64,000 nt of DNA, taken from contig JAKTNV010000005.1 in NCBI GenBank assembly GCA_022747635.1, positions 46,462,013 through 46,526,012 on the forward strand. The letters are read 5' to 3'. Shown one piece after another: positions 49,601-61,796 of this stretch. This stretch comes from Hetaerina americana. Its lineage: Eukaryota; Arthropoda; Insecta; Odonata; Calopterygidae. Position 1 is the first letter of the stretch. The number at the start of each line of letters is the position of its first letter. The notes below the pieces were generated by a model. It worked only from the letters and a program-made list of their open reading frames with translations, ran no database searches and had not been told where the DNA came from. A program made the position numbers and the translations under genes.

Positions 49601-52600
49601 TAGCAGTCATTGGCTACTGGAGTTCAAACTACTTTTTGGTAGTTGTTTTGGATTAAGGGAACATGCTCAGGATGTGACTCCTCTTTCCATATCAGTAGCT
49701 ATATTATGCAGGGTGGCAAATCAAAAAAGTTATATTACTCAATTTCTTTAAAAGATGAGAAAGAAGGGAGAAAAAGACCCATTTAAAAAAAAATGAGCTT
49801 TTGGTACGCAAATGGGGATTATGTAATAGGAATCAGGAATTCAGGTTAGAAATTATGTTTCTTTTAGTTGTGAGATCAATATGTATTTGCTGTTGACAAT
49901 CATTCATGCAGGTCTTGAAAAGGAAATAAACTAGAGTAAGACGTACTTCAGTGACACCAGTGGCTTTTGAAAAGAAGAGAGATGATTAAAAAAATAACTA
50001 TTCAGATTCCAGACATCTGAGAATAATTGGAAAAAAGAATGATACATTCATTGGGAAAAAATTGGGAATGGAAATCCATGAAATGAGTGGCCAACCTGTT
50101 ATGACATCAAACTAAAACAGTCTCATGAAGCACAAGGTATTGAGCATCATCATTGATACAAGAGTATTATCATTGAGTATCAAGAAAAAAGATCAAATGT
50201 TATGTCCCATCACTTTATTTTGTCAGAAGAGATCTATGTATTCGTTGGTTATTGACCAAGGGTTAATTTTGTCAAATTTTTCTTGCTTAACACCTTGCCA
50301 CAAAGGTGGTTATTTCTTTCTCATGACTATCCATCAACAATGGTGTTTGATGTCTACATTTTTGTACTTCATTTTTAGTGTTACATAATTTTGTCGTCTA
50401 TATAGTTACATTTGATTAAATGGTTATCTCTTTTGTCTGTGAAAAAGCCATTTGCTCAAATACCCATCTCTTACTGTTAACCATCAAGGCTATTGTCAGA
50501 ATGTGAACCTCTTTATGTTCATGCCAATAGGAAGGAAAAAACTGATTCTCTGAACTTCTATTAGTATAGGTAAAAAGAGTGCAGGAAGTAAAGGTAAACA
50601 TGAAGCAAAATGATGCATGGTAATTGCAGTAGGTATAACAGGAATGATGGTGCTGAAAATAAACGTGATGCTGATATTCTGCTGTATTCATTGTGCCTGA
50701 AAAATTTACTGTCTTAGTGTTTTTGATGATAAAATAATTGGCTATTTCACTGCATTTTGGCAACGTAAATTAAAAATAACTCCCACATTTTTTTAAACCT
50801 CGATTTGTTTCTTGAGGTTTCATTCATTCCAGGTAATATTATATGTTAAATGGGGCAGCCAATTAAGACTTATCGTCTGCATATTCTGATAACTTAATCT
50901 TGCTAATCCTATATATTTTGCTTTCTCAGTTCTTTACAACTTCTGCATGCTTTAATGCTGTTTAAAAAAAATGCTATCTCTTCTTCTTTGCTGTTTACCG
51001 AACATCAATTATGAACTATCAAAGTGCTTAATTGCTAATTAAAAAGGCTTAATCCCTAACCTTGGCTTATTACAGCGTGAGATCTTTTTCATATCATCTT
51101 AATGCAATATTGATTTCTCTCATCCAGTCCTTGGCCCAAAGCTATATCAATCTCACCTTTGCCTCTAATTTGGTTCCAATTTTCTCCTTTTAGGTTTAAT
51201 ATTTTACAAAAAAATATTGAACAAAAACTCATTTTTTATACCTATTTCTTAAAAAGTTGATTTGAAAGTACAGTTGATGTTGCCAAGAGTGAGCAGCCCA
51301 TTATTTAATGTCTTGTGAGTTGCATTAAGACAGTATATTATTTTAATGGTTTAGGTATTTAATACAGAGAGGTAGTGTGGCTATAAGTCCTTGCTCAAAG
51401 ATGTTTCTAGAGATTTTATAACGTGCATAGCTGAATCTAATCATTCCTTAAATTCAAATGCATTGACTGCTGGCTCTTTATAGGCTTCAGTTACTGTAAT
51501 TTCCACAATAATAAAATTGGAAATAATTTAATTATATCAATGAGCCAGGAAAACAGCTGGTTGTTAAGGAGTATGTGAAAGAAGTATTAAGGTGTTAAGA
51601 AGAAGGTTAGATCTTAAGGCTGATCTATTATTCTTACTGCTGAAAGGTGTTACCTGTTATGGATGCTTAAAGTAAGGCATCGTGATTAGAAATTATTTTC
51701 TTAAATAGGTTTTAATTATTGTGGAGGCCAACTTGAATCATTATGGAATTAACATGAAGTTATAAAATTTCTCAGTTCTTATCTTAAGGCACTTGAGAAT
51801 GGGATTGACTAGTCTTTCGGAGCTTACATGATGTCGCTGTACCTGACAATTGTGGGAAAATTTTCATTGTTTATTTTAAACAATTGAAAACCTGGGACAT
51901 AGTGGAATGTCAGAAACATGAATGTAGGCATTTCATAATTCTGTCTTTTCTGAATGCAGTATTTTGTAGAGAAGTTTATTAAAAAAATAAAATCCAAGTG
52001 TAGTTAATACCTATGTTAAAAAGTGACTTGTAAATACATTGGAGTGGCATTGTTTATAATTATTTTTGCATGCTACCAGTGTGCGGGTGCTAGGGTCACA
52101 TTCACTTGCCCAGACACATTGAATTTTATCCTTATAGATTATAATCAGCATATTTATTTATCATTTATAAAATTTATAATCAAGGAATTTCACTTTTGTC
52201 TTTTATAATATACTTGTTCAAGGGCTTTACTCCGTTTTTAATGTGTTGTAAGTTTTCACAACAGCTACTCAAGATGTTATGCGTGGGAGTTTTCTACCAG
52301 GCTCTCATACTCTTGCACTTACCAGATTTGTTCTCTTTCACTTATGTCTGATTTAATTCATTCCGGGTATTTGTGAAGTTGCTGGATGCTGTGTCCATGT
52401 AATTATTTTTAGATTTTGTGGAAGACAAAAAATACCAAAGTTGAATTATTCAATGTCAATAGAGTATATATTTTATAGTTCTATGCATTTTACAGTACTT
52501 ACTAGGCAAGTCCAATGTCCAGAAGCATTGGTGTGTCATGAGTTATTTTAAAATTGTATGATACCATTGGTGCTCATTAAGTCAATTATAACCAGTTTGT

Positions 52601-54420
52601 GGCTATGTGTACAGAAACCTTGTATTATTTTGTGCCTGGTGCACCAGAGACACTGTTAATTCTATGGAAAAATGTCAGCAAATGCTGTTATTGTTTTGAA
52701 TTTTAATATCTAGGAATGTGTTTGTTGATGGATAGAGGAAAGAAGTTCCTTTTTTACTGTTGGGTGATTATTCAGCTGTGTGAATGTTTAGATTTTTGAT
52801 GCCAATTGAGAGGGTTTTAAGCCCAGTTAATTATATTTTGCTTAACCATATTATGAATCTACCTCAAGAGCAGGAAATGCAGTAAGGCATTTTTTGTTTT
52901 ACAGTCCTGCTGTTCAGTACAAATTTTGTCTCTTTTTAATGAAACAGAGCGGGCTCTGAGTGAATATATTTTTAATAGATGTCTATGTTTATGAAGTTTG
53001 GTTATATTCTATTTGTAGCACTTGATACTGGTTCAAGGTTTCCTTTTAATTGTAGATGTTATACTTGAGAGGCATGTAAATATATATATTATATATAGCC
53101 AAGAGCTTTATTCATTTATGTTAAATATTATTTGCCTGGAAAAGTTGTGATTTGGTGAGCTATGTTGTTGTGGTATTTTGTGCTACATGTAGTAAGGAAC
53201 TGGTCTTAGGAAAATTTCGTGAAATTTGATGATATGAATCATCTATAAGGAACTCAAAGGTCTGTGATTTTTGTGCCTTGTTGGTTAATGTGTTGATGAA
53301 CAGTAACTATTAAGGTGCTGTGCCTTTGAATATGTTGGATTATGCAGGAAAGTATATAGTTCATTCTGTAAAGGTAATATTTAATATTAATGTTTCCTTG
53401 TAGACTAAGTCAACCAAAATATGAAACCATTTCATTTGCCTCACCTAATAAAGATTACTTGTCATGGAGCATTTTGAATGCCATGCATTGACCAATGTGC
53501 TATTGCCTGTGGATGTATGTCTTGACATAAAGCCACTCTAACTGGTTTTTATACTCATTGTCATAAAATTGTAAGTGAAAATTACTTATAATTTTCTTGT
53601 AATGCACATATAATGCTTTTTGGATATTGGTAATTTCAAATTTAAAACTCAATATTTGAGTGTTTTTATTAGTTTCAATGTAGTTGCATGTCTATTGCTG
53701 CTTCACTATTAACCCATGGGTTTTGACTTGTATAGAATGAATTGATAGAATTCATCTTGAAGATTAAGCAATTATTTGAAGACTATAAGGAAATCAAGAA
53801 GGAAAATGCATTTTATTGCTTTGTCTTCAAAGAAAGGAAGACATCCTGTAAAAATATTTGGTAGAAAAAAAGTCATCGAAGGAGCCTTTGTATAAATCTT
53901 GATTGTATTCAAATTCAAATTTTTGAATAAATTTTGTAGTAAAATATTAGAAATTAATAAGGATTTATTTTTTGATCCTCGTTATCCATGCTCGAAGATG
54001 AACCCTTTTATTCTATAGCATCTCCAATTTTTGAGGTATGATGTTTTTTTGATTGATCCACTGATTTTGGATTAACTAATTCACATTTTTATTGTTAAAT
54101 AGTTTTTTCAATAAATGTGGATTGCTTCTTCAATTTTTGTGGAAATGGGTGCAGGACTCCCTAACAATTATCATGCATGAGTAGATTATATATCTTTTAC
54201 TGGGATACAACGTATTCCTTTCTTTTATTCAACGTATTCCTAATGACTGCATTAGAGTATGCGCTATCTCATCGTTTTGTGGGGTGTTGGTAGGAAAAGC
54301 TTGATAAGTTTCAATAATTTTTAATATAAAATTTTTTGTATGAATTATTATATATACTTTCTTGGGATAGAAATTTGAAGTATTAATTATTTTTATTATT
54401 GGTATTCTACCAGTTAGATA
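43619..54420. other. long stretch without recognised genes
   Basis: AT-rich sequence on the 3' side of the PR gene. I see no frame with family motifs and no intact transposase or reverse transcriptase. A tRNA-like box B (CCTGGTTCAAATTCC, 44460) and the SINE-like segment at 47685 are the only repeat-like signals. The beginning may be 3' UTR of the PR gene. Confidence 0.4.
47685..47900 (+). repeat. possible tRNA-derived SINE
   Basis: TGGTAGCCAAGTAGGTGAGG resembles a box A region, and GGGTTCAAAGTTC lies about 40 bases on at the box B position. The 3' part (ATCCTGGAAATCCTGGAGCA) is not shared with the other SINE family in the window. Single copy here. Confidence 0.4.
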
Positions 54421-54479
54421 GATTTTGGATGGAAATGCCGATACCTTTGTACAAAGATTTATTTACCTGGCTCTCCCAG

Positions 54480-57235
54480 CAAAATATAACCTGATGTCAG
54501 TGCTACAAAAAACCCCTCTTCAATTCTACATACTTATTCCTCCATTTATTCTGCCCCACGCACGTATTCTATTTCTACCCCTTTTTTGCCTAACATTCTC
54601 ACCACTCACATCCATATTTCCTACCTCTGGATTTCTCCTATTAACCTTCACTCTTCCCCATCATATCCAGCTCCCAATTGACTATTGAATGCCGTCTTTA
54701 AATCTGCAAAACAGACATATACATCATGATAGTATTGTATGTTCCTTTTCATTAGTGACCTCGTCACTGCAATGGTGTCACATTCACCTCTCCCCTTTCT
54801 TTTCCCAAACTGATTATACAATGAGCAACCATTTTCCCTGCTCTCCATCCTTTTACTGATGATCCTGAGAACCAATGAAGCTGTGGGTGAAATCAAAGTT
54901 AGTGTTCTGTAGTCCTCACATGTGGTTGCCTTTCAATTTTTTGGAATAGGAACTAAGACGTATTATGAAATCTTCTGGCCGAATTCAGTCCTCAAATGCT
55001 ATAAATTAATCCATTTAAAACTTTTCCTCCCTGTGTTATCCGTACCTTTATTTAGCTGGGAATGTTGTCTACCTTCTACCACCATCATCAGTAATTCATG
55101 GTTTTCTTGCACTTTTACTATATTTTCATTTGTGGCCTTCCATATGCATTTTTTGATATTTTCCCATCTTATTTCTAGTACTATCCTCCTTATTCCTCAT
55201 ATATTCCCTCATAATTTTCTCTACAACCTGCTGATACTCCTCTATTCGTTCTGGTTAAAGCTTCCATTGTCTATTTCCTAAACCATAATTCCTGTTGCAT
55301 TCTTTTGAATCTGGTGTCACACTTCATTATGACTAATTTATAATCTGCTTCCAGAAAAGTGTGAATTAATTATGCTGTTCTTAAATGTGTGCATAACCAT
55401 GATATGGTGTGTTATCTTACAGAATCCCTGGAAATTTTCCATTTATGCATATGCCTGTTGTGTTTAGACCAAGTGTTCCTTTAGATTAAGTCCTGTTTTC
55501 TGCAGAACTCTATTATTTTCTCCCTGTAGCCATTCCTTGTTTGTAAACCATAGTCCCCTACCTAACTACCATCTATTCCTTCACCCACCAGTCTAGTTCC
55601 AATCCCCCACCATCAAATGTTTCCTTTCATGGAAACCTGTAATTATGTCCTCTTAACCAATCAACCGTCGACTTCTTCCACCCTGTGATTGCTTGGTGGC
55701 ATGTACGAGGGTCATCCGGAAAGTAGTACCCGTTCGTGAAATAACGACACAAAAGTAAATATTAACAAACATAAAAAATTTTATTTGAAAGAGGATACTT
55801 TAAACTACTTCTCAACATAATCTCCAAGCAAATTAAGGCATTTGTCATAACGTGTGACAAGTTTCTGTATTCCTGCTGCATAGTCCTTCGCCGCCAGCTC
55901 ATTGAGATACGCGAGGGACCCATCTTGCACAAATTTTTGCATAATGCAGATGGTGTTTAACAATTTCATGAACAATTGCTCGAGAAACATTGGGAAAATG
56001 CTCACAGATGTCATCAATTGTGACGCGCCGATCGTTCCTCACGAATTCGTCAACTGAGCTCACCAGTTGGTCTGTAATGAGAGACGGTCTCCCCGAACGC
56101 TCATCGTCGTGTGTGTTCCCCCTCCCCATGTTGAAGTTGCGACACCACCGCCGAACAGACGACTCGTCCATTACATTGTCTCCATACACCTCCTTTAATT
56201 GGCGATGAATATCACATGGGCGAACGTTTCTTGCATTGAGGAATTTAATCACTGCCCTCACTTCACAACTGGCGGCGTTCTCAATTTTTTTAAACATTGT
56301 AAACAATCACAGAAACAACACAGGCAATGCTAGCGTCACGCAACTTGGCTCAGAGAAGGCAGACAAGCCACTGAAGCTATCTGACCTCGTCCAGCGGCTA
56401 CTCGCGTCGTCAGCACTTCATGCGGCACGAACGGGTACTACTTTCCGGATGACCCTCGTATGTGTTTGCATATGTGAACAAAGACCAAATTCATCTGTAT
56501 AATGACCAATTGGTTCATCTTTTACTATACAAATAATATTTTATAAGTGGCTGGCCTTTTGTTAACTATGCTTCTTCTTACTGTGTTGTTAATATTATTG
56601 CCACCCCTAGCTGGGTCTCTTCTACTCTGCTATATTACTCTGTAATTATTGCTCTTGTAATCCTTTCTCTCTGTCCTTCCATCTCCCTTTACACAGACCT
56701 AAAATATCTATATTCCCCCTCTATACTTATAAGGACTAAGGCCTTATATTTTCTAATATTTCTGCCCTCAGCATCATCTTATCATTTGAAGTCCCCATGC
56801 AAAATAATTTGTTTGTATTTTGTGCTGCTACTGTCCAAGGTTTTCATGGGGTGATGACCTTGGAAGCATTGCATCCTGCTGCTGGGTACCACACAAGGTC
56901 AATTGGGCTGAGTCCTTCAGCTGGCAGGAACCATTGTCATCGTAATGTCTATCACAACAGTCTTGGGATAAGTAATTGAGATGGCTTTTCATTTCATTCC
57001 TCACTAGTGTTTTAATGTGACACCCCACTGGGGTAAAATGCCTTCATAGGTGTCTCAATGAGGAGCCGAACCAGCGCAGACTACCTTTTGTCTGGCTCTT
57101 ACCCTTTAATCTATGGGTGACTTTACCAGGAGCAATTATCATTGTTCCTGCCAGCACATCTATAAGGATCATCAGAATACAGATGCCCTCCCACCATGTC
57201 AAGATTTTAGTTTATGCAGAGGGGAGTTTTAATCA
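54480..57235 (-). mobile_element. antisense LINE, degenerate, split by a mariner
   Basis: On the minus strand, 54896-54648 encodes reverse-transcriptase wording (VLRIISKRMESRENG, CSLYNQFGKRKGRGECDTI, VCFADLKTAF). The parts at 55270-55700 and 56460-57235 continue through more upstream regions and match 22685-24400 in order, including GAGCAATTATCAT near 57130. A mariner sits at 55706-56458. Confidence 0.75.
55706..56458 (-). mobile_element. young mariner with perfect inverted repeats and deleted catalytic core
   Basis: The ends are a perfect inverted repeat of about 34 bases starting ACGAGGGTCATCCGG, flanked on both sides by TA (55704-55705 and 56459-56460). On the minus strand, 56306-55950 encodes a full mariner N-terminus with two helix-turn-helix parts (VRAVIKFLNARNVRPCDIHR, SSVRRWCRNFNMGRG, RRVTIDDICEHFPNVSRAIV). 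The reading then passes to a C-terminal piece ending LVTRYDKCLNLLGDYVEK. The whole Asp-rich catalytic domain is absent, so the element cannot move itself. Confidence 0.92.
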
Positions 57236-57239
57236 TATT

Positions 57240-59250
57240 CATTTTTCATAAATATCTTCTGATTCTCCAATCAGACAAAACTCTAGGCATCAATTGGCAC
57301 CCTTTTGGCATTCAATTGGGGAACAGGATACAATCATTCCACTTTGATAATGTATTTAATATCATAAATCTTAACAGGAAATTTGTACAATAGGATGAAA
57401 CAACAGAGTATATATTCTTCGAAATTTCAATGTGTAGCTCATCAAGAATTGAAATTGACTTACCACTCCATGTATGCCTAGAATGGATTTCCCATGACTT
57501 AAGTCAGTGATCTCGAGTTGCTGATACCCTTGCTTAAAATTTAACCATGCAATACATGGAAATTTTTTGACAAAATCCAGATGAAAGAGGGTCGATGGTG
57601 ATTTTCAAATGATGCTATAGTAATCCATTCTAGTCTTACCATCTGGGTTTGCTGTTGCAGACCACTGGGGGAGGTGTTTGTAGATGGTGGCAATGGTCCA
57701 AACAGTGTACAGGAGTGCCAACCCTTGATGGACATTGACAGCAATTTGGATAAGGGCGAAGCTCCCACTGGGCATCATACATGGTTTGAAAAATGTCAAT
57801 GCCAAGACCTCATTTATTTTTCTACATAATTTCAGGGATCTAGTTCACCAAATATTGATGGAGTTGTCTCTTACAATCTGACAAGCCCTGGGATTCAAAA
57901 CCATGTCTACTTCTAATACCCTATCTCATGCATCATTTTCAATATTCATTATACTTAACTGGACTAACAGTGGCCATCTTAAATCTCTGAGTCAAGGATG
58001 CAGAAAATAAACTATAAAAGTCGAACTCATTTCCTTTCTCATTGATCCTTACCTTCTGCCTTAGGAGGATATAATATTCTTATAGCTACCATTCCTGTTT
58101 TAAGTGGTTTGGTGGACAAAATAATGAGAGCACAGAAAATTTTGTAGAGGTCAGGTAGACTTAATTCTGTCGGGCACTATCCATATCATCATTGGAGGAC
58201 CTCGAGGTTGTACATTAATAGTAATTTGACTATCAGTAAAATTCTTAGTTTTCTCATTATATACCTTCCAATAAATTATTATTTATTGTAAGTATTGATA
58301 TGATTCATCTTATGCTTGGTACAAAGAGTTAACCTCTTGACAGCAGATATTACTCAAAAGAGACCTCTAGTTGGATATGATCAAAGAATTTTGGAATAAA
58401 ACTCTTCACTAATGCAGATTTTTGAAGGATATCCATGAATCAAAATTATCTTAGAAATGCTATGGAGTCTCCATTTTACATGCACCCATCACATTTAATG
58501 AAATTGTCATAATTGAGCTGAATACACACCCTGATCTTACTTCAAACATGGAGGTGCAACTTGCACTTGGCCACCTGATCTAAGGAGAGAAGAGTAATCT
58601 AGGATAACTAAATACAACTAGGGTATAAAAATTATCTTGGATATTGTTTCTATAACTTAAATTTAGAATTGTTTTAGTCCACTTTGATAATAAACCTCTA
58701 TATACCAATCCTGGATTATATCATTTTATGCCGACTAAATAAATTAACTTTATTATACCAATACTAACTACTTTTCGCTTATCATTTAAATCGTGAAGAG
58801 GTATTTTCACAGACCCTCTGCTACGAATTTGCACAGGTATTATTATGTTAATGGGAAATAAAAAATATATTGTTTTCCAGCTCTGAAGAGAAACTTTTCC
58901 TTAATCCACAGTAAAAACAATCACCTTCATCACACTATAAGAAAACAGGTCATTCATTTAAAGATGAGTTACTAACCTGCTGGAGGAGTAGATTGACAAT
59001 TGGTAAGAGGAACATTTTATGAATTTACTTGTTCGAATTGATTAGCCTATAATGCATTACTCTCAAACCGACCTTGGGGATAAATACTGTGGTTTTGGTA
59101 TATTGGTCGGAAATAAAAGTAAACTTGAAAGTATGGCGATAGCGAGTAGCACATAACTCTAGTAAGAGTGAGTGTTTATATTCACTTAGACAATTTCTGC
59201 ACGGTAGAAAAGGTTTAAACATGAAAAGAAATGATATATTATTGTAAAAT
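57240..59250. other. intergenic, no gene recognised
   Basis: No frame with recognisable motifs. The minus-strand frames near 57541-57805 lack family resemblance. Confidence 0.35.
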
Positions 59251-59253
59251 TAT

Positions 59254-59259
59254 TTTATT
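59254..59259 (-). promoter_or_regulatory. poly(A) signal of BOLA3
   Basis: AATAAA on the minus strand, about 60 bases after the BOLA3 stop codon. Confidence 0.7.
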
Positions 59260-59318
59260 AAACCTTCACATACTAATAATAAGTTAACAATTGTAAAATC
59301 CCTTCTTGAGGGAATCTC

Positions 59319-59378
59319 TCATGGAACAGACGTGTGTATCCTTAATCCATGCATATCCTTAATTTCATCCTTTAAGGC
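59319..59378 (-). CDS. BOLA3: BOLA3 exon 4 (cluster-binding His, stop)
   Basis: Acceptor TATTTTCCAG. Encodes ALKDEIKDMHGLRIHTSVP then TGA; the near-invariant end of BOLA3 proteins. Confidence 0.95.
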   Translation of the reverse strand, partial: ALKDEIKDMHGLRIHTSVP

Positions 59379-60024
59379 CTGGAAAATACAAACATTCATG
59401 AACTAAAGGCAACAACAAATATAACTTCTGCATATTGTTTTCCGTAAACGCGTGTGAAAATATACCCAGAATAAAGTTAAATTAACCAATCAATTAGTAG
59501 TAGTTATTACAGCCGAGGTCATTTGCAGCATTAGGGATTGACAGGAAAACCACTCAATTAAATATATAAATTGCATTAATATAAGATATAGATACCTCAT
59601 TTACTAGCCTGTGCTGCTTGACAATGCTTAATCCTTTGAAATCCAACGAATCGACCGTAATTTCATACATCGCACCACATCCACCTGATTGAAAAGCAGT
59701 GATGAACACTGATCCAAAATTAGTAACCATTCAAATTATTTCCATCACTCAAGTTTCCTCACCAGAAATATCTACTATTTCAATGGCCTTAGCATTAGGA
59801 AAACAGGCCTTCAGTTTCATTTTCATGAGATTCTCCTTCTCGTTTCTAACATTTTCCCCCTGGTTTTGCGTTCCATACAGCAACCGCGACACCAACTGCG
59901 AAGAACTTAATGTTAACAAATACTCGTAAAATAATGATGAATTTCAATGGAATTCCTCTTGAAAATTCTTGCATACAGAAAAGGATTTCAGAGGTGTCAC
60001 CGGAATCAAATGTAACCTAATCAT
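59319..60024 (-). CDS. BOLA3: BolA-like protein 3, mitochondrial (complete gene, 4 exons)
   Basis: Mitochondrial BolA-family protein that helps deliver [4Fe-4S] clusters (with GLRX5 and NFU1) to lipoate synthase and respiratory complexes. Exons on the minus strand: 60024-59977, 59895-59763, 59684-59596, 59378-59319. The total of 330 bases gives 109 residues plus TGA, close to the usual length near 107. All introns are GT-AG with phases 0, 1 and 0; the introns are 81, 78 and 217 bases. The start ATG at 60024 sits in ACCATGA. The first 24 residues (MIRLHLIPVTPLKSFS, LVSRLLYG) have Arg/Lys and hydroxyl residues but no acids, as in a matrix presequence. The core reads SGGCGAMYEITVDS, VKQHRLVNEALKDEIKDMHG and LRIHTSVP. 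The cluster-binding Cys (GGCGAMYE) and His (MHGLRI) are both present. The first intron has a weak pyrimidine tract, so the exon 1 call is the least certain part. Confidence 0.93.
59596..59684 (-). CDS. BOLA3: BOLA3 exon 3 (cluster-binding Cys)
   Basis: Phase 1 to 0. Encodes GCGAMYEITVDSLDFKGLSI then VKQHRLVNE. The acceptor is TTTTCAATCAG. Confidence 0.95.
59763..59895 (-). CDS. BOLA3: BOLA3 exon 2
   Basis: Acceptor TTCTTCGCAG, donor GTGAGG, exit phase 1. Encodes LVSRLLYGTQNQGENVRNEK and KLKACFPNAKAIEIVDISG; the latter parallels LKEKFPRATAIKVTDISG of animal BOLA3. Confidence 0.9.
59977..60024 (-). CDS. BOLA3: BOLA3 exon 1 (start and presequence)
   Basis: 16 codons, ending TTTTCT/GTATGC in phase 0. 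Chosen because no ATG is available in frame upstream of the BolA core in exon 2, where TGA closes the frame. Confidence 0.7.
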
Positions 60025-61607
60025 GGTAAAGAATTTTCAAATTGTTTTCGTCAAGAATTTAACTGAACTTGAAAACTTTGCAGCAGATATGGCGAAACAA
60101 TTGATACTATGCAAGCGTCTATGAGGAAGTAAGAGGGAGGGAAAAGTGAACCGGGAATTAGTGAAGTTTATGGAAAATTGTAACTACAAGAGATATTCAG
60201 TAATATTTTGCGCCTACAATTATGTACGCAAACACAGATATGAGTAGCTAATCATTATTGAAAAGAGAGGACAAAGGAAAAAAAGGTATGTTATACAGAA
60301 TTATAAAGTGGCATATTAATAATTAAAGAGAAAACACTTGGATGAAGTATAATGAAAACCATAATCACTTATTAATACATTCAAGATGATATCAATTGAA
60401 CATTACCAGTTCAGATTGGCAATGTAAATCAACCAGTTGACTAGATCTCGAAGATATGAATGAAAGCCATTACGAGCCAAAGGAGTAGAGTAATATGCTG
60501 CCAAGATGCTGCCTTGAAACTTAAACGGGATCAGTGATGACAAGGTATGATAAAGTATGCTGTTAGTTAGAATACATTTGACGCTAAAAGACGGATTACA
60601 TTTTGCTAACCGTAGTTTCTCTTGTTGAGATTATGCATCGTCGAGCACGGCGACTGAAAACATCGTCCATTTGACCACAAAGGTTCAAATTTGTTTAGGT
60701 ATACAAAAATAATTTACTATTATATTTGTATCGGTGTAATTGCATTTTATAAATTAAATGGCATTCTTGATGAAAAGGCTTTCAAGCTGGAACCACATAT
60801 AAGGGGATCTGTTGGAATTGAAGATCGCTGCCGCGCGTTTTTTTATTTAACAGGAACATGTTAATATTCTTAAATTGGAAACATTGAGCGCAGGCTTAGG
60901 GACAAGTTACTCTCAGAGCACTAAAGATACTAATAATATATTTATAACAGTGTGGTGACGTGAAACTTCAGGTAAAAGTTACTGTGCATGCATACGATGC
61001 TCACAAATGATTTTTTATAGTTTCTTGCAAAAAGAAAATGGCATCATGTATCAATTGAAATTAGTTCATCATTATATTAATTAAATTGACTATTTTTTAC
61101 AATAATTACCGCACATGAATTTTTGGTAATTATGATTTTATTTTATATAAACCTTCTAGGATGTTTCTTTTCTATTGCTTCGGTTAGCAGTACTTTTCTC
61201 TTGCTCTCTCCAGCTCTTCTTCATTTGTCACTTTGCTTGTCCCGGGCATTGTTAATACCCTGCATGACCAAAATTTGAATATTCATTTTTTATTACAAGG
61301 AGGGCTTTCTGACCTATGGTTCCATATGCCATGCATGTTTTTGTGGAATCTATATTAGTCTATGATCTAATTCATTCTCTTATTGACAATTTTCATATCA
61401 AATGCTTCTTTGGCCGGAAGTTTTCTAGTTTTGACTTCCTGCATATTTTTAAATGCCATGCAATTAGGTCTATAGCCGGGATGTCTTGCTATCTTGGACA
61501 CCTATGTAGGAAGAAAAAAGCTGACCAAGCTATTTTTCTTCTCCAAGCTTTAAGTCTGCCTGCCCTTCTCCATATTCAGTGCATTTTGATGGCTTCATTT
61601 TTTTAAT
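60025..61607. other. BOLA3 upstream region and intergenic DNA
   Basis: The first 100 or so bases probably hold the BOLA3 5' UTR and promoter; no clear TATA or initiator could be assigned. A CpG-bearing patch at 60640-60665 (TCGTCGAGCACGGCGACTG) stands out. No other gene recognised. Confidence 0.35.
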
Positions 61608-61622
61608 AATTACATTTAGTTA
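61608..61622 (+). repeat. left target-site duplication of the foldback insertion
   Basis: AATTACATTTAGTTA, repeated in the same orientation at 62482-62496. Confidence 0.8.
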
Positions 61623-61723
61623 AATTCCAAAGAAACTGCGGGAGATGCCGCAACAGTAACTTTTAACGGAGTCATCCGCTTATGTGCATTTTAATGCAAC
61701 AATTTCAGAGCGTAAAAATCATT

Positions 61724-61796
61724 CGCCTTGACTGGGACTCGAACCCAGATCCCTCAATATCCGGTCGAGTGCTTTAGCCACTTAAGCTACCGAGGC
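61724..61796 (-). repeat. tRNA-like head, left arm
   Basis: 73 bases fold as a cloverleaf. Acceptor GCCTCGG pairs with TCAAGGC (one mismatch), D stem GCTT/AAGC, anticodon stem CTCGA/TTGAG, T arm CTGGG-TTCGAGT-CCCAG. Box A TAGCTTAAGTGG and box B GGTTCGAGTCC are intact. The anticodon loop CCGGATA has C where U33 is required, so a working tRNA is unlikely; a pol III-type SINE head fits better. Confidence 0.7.

Noticed and set aside
53059..53099. TA-rich stretch as an origin or promoter
   Set aside because: A short AT microsatellite-like run is expected by chance in DNA of this composition.
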